From assembly GCF_000003815.2 (NCBI RefSeq), contig NC_049994.1, positions 4,277,787 through 4,341,786 of the forward strand: a stretch of DNA of 64,000 nucleotides. Reading direction: 5' to 3'. The translations under genes were made by a program, and so were the position numbers. Position 1 is the stretch's first letter. Every line of letters begins with the position of its first letter. The stretch comes from Branchiostoma floridae. Its lineage: Eukaryota > Chordata > Leptocardii > Amphioxiformes > Branchiostomatidae. The notes under the pieces are model-generated. The model was given only the letters and a program-made list of their open reading frames with translations. It did no database searches and was not told the origin of the DNA. Shown piece by piece: positions 42,301-54,300 of this stretch.

Positions 42301-45300
42301 TGAGGAACGGAAAAACCTCAAACGGAGAAGAGGAAAGTACGGATCTTTACAGTTCGCAATTTCTTGGGTCTTCTGCACCAAGTACGTCCAAGAACGCGTC
42401 GTTTGACAAGCTGTTTTCAGAACTGGATCCATCTAGGAGAAGGGACGCGAAGAAAGAGGTGGAGACCGGGATAAAGTTTTACACAGAAGACTTTACGCTG
42501 GTGGACCACAGAATGAAGCTGTTCCTCACTATGTCTGTGTTTGGGGAGGACGAGGAATTTGAGTGTCTTATCAAGGTTAGGATCATCAGGGTTGGACAAG
42601 TTTTCTAAAATTCACTTGTCCTATCGGGCAAGCACATAAAAAATTTACTTGCCCAAACCAATTTTTCACTTGCCCAAAATTCAAATGTCACTGTTACAAC
42701 TAATACTAGTATATGCATTTCACTTCCAGCAATGGAATTCTCTGTTGACCATTGCTTGATGTCATGACAGTAAAAAGTAACAAGTATGTCAAAATGACAC
42801 TCAATCAATGGAAAAATCTTACTTGCCTGATCAGGCAAGTGAAGTAGGTCATGCACTTGCCCAATCAGCACTTTCACTTGCCCTGGACAAGAGGGCTAGT
42901 GGACTTGTCCAACCCTGGATCATACTTAATTCATGGCAGAAAAATTCTTCACTCTTGTAGCTATTTTAAAGAGGCTCCACAATAACTTTGGAATTCCACT
43001 TTTCCCATTTTGAAATGGGCTTATATTTTCAATATAAAAGCACTTGGTGAAAAGTCTTTACATATGATTGACAAGTATGATGTACAGTTGTGAAATGTGA
43101 TAATAACTTTCATGAATATTCATTTTTAAAATTTTCTTCCTGCAGGAATTTCTGCAGGAATTCCTGCAGGAAGCGTTTTTCCTGCAGGAATTCCTGCAGG
43201 AAAAACTTTTTCCTGCAGGAATTCCTGCAGAAATTTCCTGCAGGACAAAGGTAAATTCCTGCAGGAAGAATGTTTTCTGCAGGAATTTCTGCAGGAATTC
43301 CTGCAGAAATGACCTTAAAACTAATATCTAAAGCAATGACAGGAAGAGTTCTGTATGCATTTGATTTTGTTTTGAAACTGTTAAACTGTGCCAATTTCAT
43401 TAGCTGTTTTAGCCTTGACTTTCAATGTCTAAAATAGATATATATTGGAGGCATTGTTTATTGTTTCATTTTCCTAGTTTTATTGATTATGTTGCCAGAG
43501 ATGCCTGAGGCATTAGAAAAAAAAACTGTCCTATGAATTAACTTGTCTTCAACAAAATGCCTGTCCTGCAATGGTTACTCAAATTTTTTCAGAGGTACTC
43601 AATATTTTTCAGAGGTACGGAAGCTGTGGCAACTACTATTTGTTACCTCTTCTATTTTTTCTTTAACCTCAATACTGACGTTTTATGAGTATCTAAGCCA
43701 ATTTGAGTGCCCAAGAACTATCCATTTAGCATCCATAAGCTAAGTAAAAACATTTAAAGGATCAGAAGTCAGCAAAGAAATGGATCTACATTATTTTTTG
43801 TAGTACCTCCATTAGCACCTGTACCATGCATAAGATAGAGTTTAAGCACTGAAATTGCCAATATGCATGCTGACGAAATTGTTACCGCAGCAAGAGGATG
43901 ATGGTTTCTACATGTTTTTGGGTAATATTCGGTGAGGCAGCGATCACCCTCTACCCACAATTCCTATAATACTGATCACAAAATTAGTACCTTATTCTCA
44001 GTTTGACGCAGAACCGGACGGACAAACCACCCTGGCATGGAACGTTGTGACGATAGCATCGGTCACGAATAGGACTTTCCTTACTTAGAACAAGATTTCC
44101 CTTTAGAAAACTGAAAGGCATCTTCTCTGATTGGCTGACAGCTGGTTTGTGGCGAAGCCCAAAGTAACCGAAAAGCTAACGTAAGCAAGCAGAGGGACCA
44201 GACATTTGCCAGAAGGAGTATGTTATGGGAGTTGTTCCCTCTGCATAGGAGTATGCGGTGTTGAAAATGATGAAAATATGCCGGGAGTTGGGGGGGGGGG
44301 GTAGGTGTGCTTGCTCGCAGCAACTTTCACTATGTGTAATATTGATGGAAATGTCATTAACTTATCTTAGTTAAAATGCAAGAAATAGCATTTCAGAGGG
44401 TCAAGATTTTCAGGCCTCTGGTGCGATGCGTTGTGCCTTCGGCGCTCCACGTGCTGAAAATTTTGTCAGCAAAAGTTCACTTCTACCCCCACCCCAAAAT
44501 GGATTTACTGCTGCCCGCGTAACTTCTGTAGTGGGAACTCTGCCCAAGCTAAGCAATGTCATGGAGGCAGCTGACATTGCCTGTCATTCCTCCGGGTTCT
44601 GGACATCTTTTTCTTCTCACATTGTCATTAGCTAGTCAGCTTTTCGTACAACAATCCTAGCATTGTACGAAAGGATTGCGCGTTTTGCCTTGCAACTCCT
44701 CCTGAATTTACCGTTAAGCATTACCAGCCCTCCTGAATTTATCGTTAAGCGTTACTCCGCCTTCTGAATTCACCGTTAAGCATTACCAAGACAACCCCCT
44801 CTCTTGCAGACCCTCATGTAAGGGTGCCCACATTAACAAGAAAACTTGAACTTCTCAGCAAGGAGGTTTCAACCTCCTTGTTCTCAGTATGCTACTGACC
44901 GTATACACTTTTTCTAGATGAAAGGATTTGAACTCCTATCCTATGGTCTACCAACCAGATGAAATTATTTTGGGGACTTCCAGTAACTATTTACTGAATT
45001 CTAAACTATAGTAAAAAATTTTGCTCATCTTCTGGAAAAGTAAATCATGAACCACTTTGTTAGCCATGCTGATCACTGGTATCTTTGGGTTATAGAAATC
45101 AACCAGGCTTTATAATAAACCCCTCAGGGTGCAACATTGATCATCTATTATCATATATGTGGCATTGACCTGTCATGCGATGCCATAACACATAGAAGTG
45201 TCCCGATCCGGGTACGTGGACACCTAGAAATTCATTCACTGGTGTTTTAATGAATCTCTATTTAAACAGCTGTTTTTAATGCATTTCTAGGTGTCTAATT

Positions 45301-48300
45301 GAAATGATATATCACCCATCACCAGATCCGATCAGTTAAAAGAACAATTTGACCAGTAACACCCTTTCCTCAGCTGTAACTCTTTTCATGCTTTAAAGTC
45401 CTTGAGATTGTGACAAAGGCTTTTTTATGACAAGAGTATGATAATCACTTTGCCCTCCCCTTTCTCACCCATCTTTAGAGAAGCCATTCTCTAATCTCCT
45501 TTGCACCTACATGTAGGTGTTTAAAATCCAGCAACAACAATGCATGCACTAATTTATAATGACAGGTAATTTGAGAAATGAATGGTAGTTGCAACTTGGT
45601 AAATTAAGAAGTAGACTAAGTTTACCCAAGGAGGTTTAACTTCCTTCCTTTACCTTGCATATCACAAAGGAGTTTTAAAGCTCTGAGCTCACTGACCTAA
45701 CCTAGATTTTCCAACAGCAACCTAATGGAATAGATTTTTAGTCTTTACTATTTGCCTTTGGTAATCTTTACTTGGCTACCCCAGGCCTAGGTCTCTTGTG
45801 ATTTTATTGATAAAAGTTCCTTGGTTTAAGACAAAAAAAGTTCCTGATCATTTAGATGTTGATAGGTTTGAAGGCTGATATCAGATACTGATAGCCAGAA
45901 TAAAGCTACCAAACCAGAATGGCTGTCACATCAAAATATATGCCACAGGCCTTCTACTACTTAGAATAATAAGACTAATTAGCCACTGCAGTCCGCATAG
46001 GGTGTTGATAGGTGAAATTTGGGGTCCTGACCTATGGACTATCTTGCAGGTGCTAGCATGTGCTATAGAGAGGTGTTGAAAAGCTGAAAGGCCGACAAAG
46101 TAACAACAAACTTTTTGATAACCAAACTTAATGATAACCTGGGTTTTGATCTGGTACAAAGTACAGTTATCTTTTGGACCATTAACAATTTAACATGAAG
46201 TCATGAATGCCATGAAGCTGTTACCAGTGATTCATATGAATAGAAACATCAGGCAAAAGTTTGTTCCAGAGATTATTTGTAGTTTAGGTTCCAAATCCTA
46301 CTACATGGGCAGGCTGTATATAAGGCGCTTACCTTCCTCTTTTTGGTAATTATGCACATTGTTATGTGGGTTGAAAGGAGGTCAGTTATTGTTAAGGCAT
46401 GCTCCCCAATTAGCAAGTTATTAGCAAGTCCCACAGGGACCTTCCCAAAACACTGTGAAATTTCTATACACAACTGCTTTATAGAGCCTGGTGGGCAGTC
46501 AGGCCAAGCAAGGAGGTTGAAATGATTTTTTTTAACCTCCTTGGGCCAAGGAAGTTTCATATATTAAACGACCTTGGTCAGGCAAAGAAAATTTCAGATT
46601 AGAACTTTAAAGTTGAAGAAACCTGAAAATTCACTTCTGGGATGGATTACAGGATTCAAGTCAGATCAAGAAGCTTTCATCAATAAAAGTTCCTTGATCC
46701 TCCTTGATCTCACCAACTTGATCGGGCTCAACATTTTTGGACTACCAGTACTAATGGCAACCTTAGAATTTGGAAAAATGGGAAATTAGGCAGTGCTGTG
46801 CACAGCACTATAGCCAGACAACTTCTCACTTTATTATATACCATTGAAGCTTGGATCCAGGTTACATCCAGGTACGTGGGGTCATACTTTGTGGCGTCAC
46901 TGAGGAAAGTGAACGTTTTCAGACATGAATCTGATATTTCAGCCACGTTTCTGAATCATAAAATCTTTTTTTTCTGGCAGCCAAGTCTTGATATATATTT
47001 GGGATGATCAGGGGATCCAGAGGAAACTTAGTGGCAATATTATTAGAAACATGATGTGTTTGAAGGCATTTGAAAGTCCATGAAGGAATGCAGCTTCAGT
47101 AAGACAGTCTAACACGGTCTGGTTTGTCACCTTTTAGCCTGAGTGGTTAAATGTGTTAGGTTCGTGAGCTGGTGGGCCCAGGTTAAAATCCTGGGAGTCA
47201 GGAGACTACTACTTGCCTCTTGTGTTTCAAAAGTGCAAGATTGTGAAAGACCTTGCACTTCTGTGTCAGTGGGAAAGATGGCCTCAAGCCGACTTCTTTG
47301 AAACTTCCAAGCCAGTCCTCACGATGTGGTTCAGCATGTGAGAAGGCGTGTTAACCTTTACTGCCTCCTCAAGACATTTAAAATTCATTGTTTGACATTG
47401 CCTGGGCCAGACCCTATAGAAGAATATCATACAACCAACATCTGCCGAAAGTCTTCACCCAGCAGACGTGCTTTAGGCATTTTTGTCGAACTTCCTATTT
47501 TGCACTTTTTTCGCACAAATGGACAGGAGGAACACAGTATAAATTAAAAGCCAAACAAAAAGTTGAAAAATGCCTAAACTGTAGCCCAACCTCTGCTTGG
47601 AGAGTGACCGGCGTGACACAGAGATTCTATCTTTCATACTCTCCAAGCAGAGGTTCAGCTCCAGCTGTTTTTGATGTGTTAAAGGCCTTGGCCAGCAGAC
47701 ATGAAGGAAACGGTACAATATTAAAATAGAAAACTTGACAAAAATGCCTAAAAGCATGCAAGAAGGTTGAAAACAACCTCCTTGAAGCATGTTAAAAACA
47801 GCCAGAGCCAAACCTCTGCTTGGAGAGCAATCTTTCCATGTGCCACTTTTTGTTGGCTCTATGCAAATCAAGACAATTCACGCCTTGTTCATATCCACAA
47901 AGTCGGGTCTGGTACCATGAATGCTGACCGAAGGGGGTCTGATAGACACCAACTGACCAAGCAGTAATGTTAATCTGTGCTGGTTGAAAAGACACAGCTT
48001 AAACTTTAAAGGGCTTGAAAGTGACAGATGGATATTGCTGGTGTTTCCACTATGGCTTACAACCATGCCTTTTTTTGGCTTGTTGACCCTCCTTTTAGGT
48101 GATTTTGTCAGGCCAGAGAGAAAAATCCTCAAGTAATTATTGTTATGCAGGTTCAAACAAGGTCAGCTTTTGTCCTTAATATAATTGCAAAGGATACATG
48201 TGCAATTATCAAGTATCCCACAGGGACTGTCCAAGAACCCCAGGTGGTGACTTTCTTCCTAACACGTGTCTTGCTCAGAGATAAGTCCTGGGCTTCAGTC

Positions 48301-51300
48301 AGCGCAACGAGGGTTTATCTACTCTCCAAGCAGAGGTTAGGCTCCGGCTGTTTTTTGACGTTTCACTTTAGTCGTTTTTATTGAGCTTTCTATTTTGTCA
48401 TGTTTCTTGAAGTACGCCAGCCAAACAATACAAGATACAATACAAAATAGAAAGCCCAATAAAAATGACTAAAAAAAAAATGTTAAAAAAAACAGCCGGA
48501 GCCAAACCTCTGCTTGTACTAAGTTGTAGAGTGGCTTTATCATGACAACCTTCCTTACTTGGTCAGTGGTATTTCAGAATGACAGAAACCTGAAAATTTA
48601 CTTTTGGGATGTAAATTAAATAATAAAATAATATTAAAAAAGAGACATTTTGATTTACGATAATTATCTAAGTCTGGCACTCCCTCCCAAACCAATCAAT
48701 GTTCAAACCAAACTGGCCGGCCCAGCGTTAGTCAGAAAACAGTAACTGTATGTAATATTATGATTAGCTTGTTGTACAGCACTCAGAGCACTGTCCTTTT
48801 CAACACATCCCTACAACTTACAAGTAATCTCCACGCGTGGCCAATTTACTCCTCTGCCGGCTAAACTCCTTCCCCCAGCTTATGTGCTGTCTCATGCCAT
48901 GCAGCATCTGCTTGGAGATTACCCTACATGTAGAGCCTCCTCTAGGGCAGGGCTTAGGGTGACAACCCTTCCATGGCAAACTCACTTGAGTCACTTCCCT
49001 GGCATTTACAAAGTAATAGGGAGTTTGGCAACTTTGAAACTAGCATAGCAGTCCCACAACTAGAAGGACCAGCTTTTATTTTCGAGCGCTCGGGTCTGAG
49101 TTTATCATGGTCATTACTGACAGAAGGGGGTCTGATAGCCAGCAGCAGTTGTTTACTTTTAACACAGCTTGAAGGGCAAACTGGCAGCAAGGCACAGCTG
49201 GATTGAAATGGCACAGAGGTGCTGACTTCATTCCCAAACCTCCTTGGTTTGAGCAGTCTATTAGCTAAAGTGGACATATTTTTAAGCTCTTTAAAAGACC
49301 ATCAAATTTTCACAAAACTTTAAGAAACATTGTTCATAGTTTAGCCCTAAATTGAAGACAACCTTGATTTACCCTACTGGTTTAACCATTTTAAATTCAA
49401 ATATTAGTGTTAAAGTGAACTTAATAGGTTTCTGAAATTCTGTAATTCTTCTGAAATTTCTGCTATTAATAATGGACCTCTGAGTTCCAGAGTTCGAATC
49501 TCTTTGAAAATTGAAGGCCTTTTTGATCCTCAGCACTACAAGTTACAGCAAGGAGGTTGAAAGAGGTAGCCAGGATGTTTGGACCTGGATTCTTGCTAAT
49601 TGTTAATTGGACACCAGCATCATTTGCATATCTTTAGAACAATAGCTGACCTTACTTTGAACCCGCATTACAATAGCGCATACTTACTTGAATTTTCAAC
49701 TAGAGGAAGCAAGCTCCTGGCTAATGTTACAAGGCCCAATTTTAAATTATGAAATATTCTCTGGAACAAACTTGCCAATGAAGCATAACAACTTCATGGC
49801 ATTCCATCCCATTTATACTCAAGTGTTAATATCTTATGATGATCAAAAGATGACCAACCAGATCAAGGAGGTTGAAAAGAGGGACCAGAATGAGATCAAA
49901 CAAATCTCAGGTTGCTGACCAAGGACCTTTCATCCTTGGCCACGTTGGTACTGTATTTCAATGCATGCATGAAAGGAGCATTCAAACAGAGGAGTTCATT
50001 TAATGAAAACACCACAGCCGTGTAAGCACAACATAGGCTGTTAAACATGTCATGGCCAACTGACTCATACTTTGTGTGTAACTTTAATTTGTGAGTTATC
50101 TATACGAAGATGAATCAATTATTTTATTTTGTTGGTCTTTTGCAACCTTTTCTGTATAATTTCTACCCCTCGAGCCGCCTCTCTAATTCACACTTCCGCA
50201 CCTCCTACCCTCCTATATATAACTGGCATTTGCAACAGGCCAAGAATAAATGCAGGACTATCAAATAGTAGCACATTGACTATGATTGAGAAGGAAAGTT
50301 TCTGATGAGAGAATTTTACTTACCAGAGTTAGAGAACAGTTTTTCCCTTGTAATGTAATGTGCCAACTCAGATAAACTTTTATGCTTATCTATCCTGAGG
50401 TTTCTGCAATATTAAGATCAGGTCAGTCAATTCCTTATAACATCCTTGCTCAGAACTTGTTTAAAAACTCCCTTGTAGTCTGGAAGGCATATACTAGTAT
50501 GAGATCATTAACTATACTTCTCACCCAATTGAGACTGTCTTTCACTTCTCTAATGACCTGAATTACAAATTAGTACATGCATTGTACTTGCTAGTTTACA
50601 CCAGTAGATAATCATGGCTTCTTTAGAGATGGGTAGGAAAGGGCGGAAGAGGTTATTATGACACCTATACATGAGCCTTTTGATGAATCTTACAGCATTT
50701 ACCTCAGGAGTTATGGATGAGGAAAGGGCCATACATACAACAGAGGCCTACAACTAGGTCGTATGTCTGTGGTCATACAATTTTTTCTGTGTGTAAAAAG
50801 GACATACAATAGATCCTGGGTAAATGTATGACCGTCCAGCCTCGTGTAAAATAGCCGCTGTCATGGGCACCCCCCTTTCAGTTTCAGGCGGATTGCGTGA
50901 TGGCTGATGGTTACATTACAGCTTATGTGCCAGAAGGGAACACATTTGTTGAAACCAAGTTCTAGTTGCCTCTTCTCATGCAGGCATTGTTATGGCCGGT
51001 GTGGGAATTCCTACCAGAAAATTCTTCTTGGCTGGGAGTGCTTTTAAGTTTTATATTGAAAATGTTAGCACTTGACAAAATGGGAAAAGTAGACTTGTAA
51101 ACTTCAACTGAAGAAATTGTTTGTATATTGAAGGCAGTATACGTGTAATTATGGGGAGGGCACCCTAACATGCCAGGCTTTTTCATGCCCTTGAAGTTTA
51201 GTTGCCAGAGAGTTGTCAAGTTCAGAATGCGATTCAATGAATTCTTAACACGTTCATCCATGGAACATACTTGGATAAAAAAATGGATTTATCTTGTTCA

Positions 51301-54300
51301 TGCCCTGCGGATACAAGGCTCTCTATTATATATGAATATGTTTCACTATATATTCACAGTCAGGTCTGATAAACAACTAATGCAATAGGCACAGTTTAAC
51401 AGTTTCAAAACAAATGAAAAAAATCAAATTGATAAGAACTCCTTAAAGTGATTAGTCAAGGAGTTAATAAAACAGGCTGCAAATTCTGAAAAGATGTGGA
51501 TAAAGGTGAATTTTTCAGTCGTCTTTTTTTACCCCTCTTTTCAAATGGGTTAGTCTAAATGGTCCTAACACTGAAAGGGTTAAGGGAGGATTAACCACTA
51601 TTTCTAGGGGGAACATCTATATTTGCAATAGATATGAATGACTGAATGCCTAAAGGCTGTTCTGTGCTGGAAGTGGAAAACAAGAGCAGATGTCAGAGGT
51701 GAAAGGGCAAGGTTTAAGGGTGAGGCAAAGCAGCAGTCCTGATTACCCATATTTGTGATTCGGATTGGCGAAACTCTTGTCAATTATCACATGATAATCA
51801 ATATGCATTTTGTTACAGCAAATAGGAAACATCACTGATGATATAGAAGGGATGCCACATAAACTAGACTTTTCTGGATCAAATCTCACAGAGTGAAAGT
51901 GTTATTGCTTTAAATATGAATTATAAGGTCATTTCTGCAGAAATTCCTGCAGAAATTCCTGCAGAAAACAATCTTCCTGCAGGAATTTACCTTTGTCCTG
52001 CAGGAAATTCCTGCAGGAATTCCTGCAGGAAAAAGTTTTTCCTGCAGGAATTCCTGCAGGAAAAACGCTTCCTGCAGGAATTCCTGCAGGACTTCCTGCA
52101 GGAAGAAAATTTTCAAAATGAATATTCATGAAAGTTATTATCATATTTCACAACTGTACATCATACTTGTCAATCATATGTAAAGACTTTTCACCAAGTG
52201 CTTTTATATTGAAAATATAAGCCCATTTCAAAATGGGAAAAGTGGAATTCCAAAGTTATTGTGGAGCCTCTTTTTAGTAAACTATATATATGTTTCTAAA
52301 AATCCCATGTGATGTACAATGTATAGGAAGTTGAAAAGGAATTTATTTTTATGCTCTTGATGTTTTAAAATCTATGTAACCAACATTACAGGAAGCTACC
52401 CCCTGGAAAACTGGTCAATCGTTCCTTACAAATTATTTATGGGGAGGTACATTGTAGTTTACATTGATTGAGGGTTGAAGGGAAGAATTACTAATATCTA
52501 TGGCATTAAGAAATCAACAAAAATTCTAAATATTTCAGGGAGGTACATGTACTTGGGAACTTTGATTTCTTGTTCAAAGCTATAAATTAGTGTAATCTCC
52601 TTTGTAGGCTCCTGTGGTGCAATATGGGAAGCCTCAGGAGAGACCTGCAGTTCTGGTGTCATCTGATAGGAGTGTCCATGTACTGAAGATTACAGGACCT
52701 GAGAGGTGAGTTTTGTCATTTTTGGATTTCTATATTTTAGTCTCATTTGATTGAATTTTGAAGGCTTCTTAGAATTATTCAACCAGAAAATATGTTTAAG
52801 CTTTCATTTGAAAGATTGTGATTGTTTGTGCTCCTAACCAATCGGTGCACAGGTGTTGTGTCTTCATTCAAACTGAATTATGATTGGCTGCTGCTGACCA
52901 ATGATGTAACACTTTCTTCAACTTTGACAGTGAGGTGCCATCTGATTGGCTGCAGAAACTGGCCCATCACCCAATCACAGAGCTCCATTACATAGACATA
53001 GGTCTTGGAAGCCAGAGTTTCCGACTGGAGTTTACCGGCCATGGAGGCTGTTACACCTTCCTGGTGAGAGATAGTGAGCGCTGCCGGAGATTTCTCAGGG
53101 TCTTCACTGGTAAGGGACATCTTTTGTATGATTTTCTACTCTTGGAAGATAAATTTCATAGTTTTTGAACAGAATAATCCAGAGGTCCTGGGTTTAAATC
53201 CATTCATATGCCACCAACCTTGTGCCCCTCTATTTACTGAAGTCAGGAAAAAAGAACTTTTTGAGGATTTTTGTTTAAACCCAGTCACACCTCTCACAAA
53301 AGTTTTAGGTGGGTTTTAAAAGTTTTCTCCTGTGATTATGCTTTAAGAGACTCTTGAAGTAAAAGAGATGACCAAAACGAATGGACACAGACTATGAACG
53401 CTGAGCTTTTGCTGTACTGTATGTTTTTATGCATGTGTATTTAATGACATGTGTTGATTGATTTATTACGATTTAGGACTCAATTTAATCTGTATTTCTT
53501 TTATCTGACACTTAGCTCCCTCGTAACCAATGAAAAGTGGCCTGTAGGCTGATTTGGGCTCCTTATGAATAACTAAAGGTTCAAACAAACAAATAATTAT
53601 GCTTTGTTGTTTTCAGACCTAGTTCGTCACTCAACTATCAGTGCCAACAGCCAGCTAAAGGGGATCACCAAGAACAATGTGGATACACACAACAACATCA
53701 GGTCAGTAGGCATGGTCTCAAAACTTCTATGTCTTTCCTAAGGGTGACTCCAGCATATCGTACAGTCAACAATTAAGTGACACTCGATGAACTGTTGTTT
53801 ATCTGGTCTAAACATAATATGTGTTATTGTAAATATGTGCATAAAGCTGTCTGTACATATGTAAATACTTTTCGTTTTGTGACCGCATCTGAACTGTGAG
53901 CAGCGACACCTGTCCTGCAGTACAATGTGAACCAGTCAGAATTGCCCTGAAGAAGGTGACAGACGGTCACCAAAACGTCGGTGAGAATAAAGCATTGGTT
54001 GTGTAAAAAGAGTCTCTTTATTCATAATATGTGTCACCTGTACATTTGTAGGTCTCAGGTGTTGAAGGCCAGCGATGAGAACTCACCCGACGTGGACACA
54101 GACATCACCATGTACCTACTGGCGTATCTCAACACTGATGTTGGCACAACAGGTAAAACTGGCTGATGTACATCATTTCTTCATTTACCTTCACCAAAAA
54201 GGTGATGTTTCCAGATGCGCGTGTCTGTCTTTTTGCGTGTTTGTGGACAGCATAACTTGAGAACACCTGGATGGATTGGATAGGTCTTGATTAGACTTTG

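Larger units (their letters stand above)
42968..52273. repeat. Roughly 9.3-kb region bounded by about 365-base inverted arms
   Basis: Left arm 42968-43334 and right arm 51904-52273 are near-identical in reverse complement. The outer part begins AAAGAGGCTCCACAATAACT; the inner part is an array of the palindrome CCTGCAGGAATTCCTGCAGG with variants. A further inner match (TTTTGAAACTGTTAAACTGT, left 43370-43389) is separated in the right arm by an extra piece of about 450 bases (51450-51900). No ORF with recognisable protein lies between. Wholly inside STK11IP intron 19. Confidence 0.85.

Noticed and set aside
43110-43400. ORFs translating as repeated FLQEFLQE or CRNSCRK
   Set aside because: Generated by the CCTGCAGGAATT palindrome array in any frame; not a protein.
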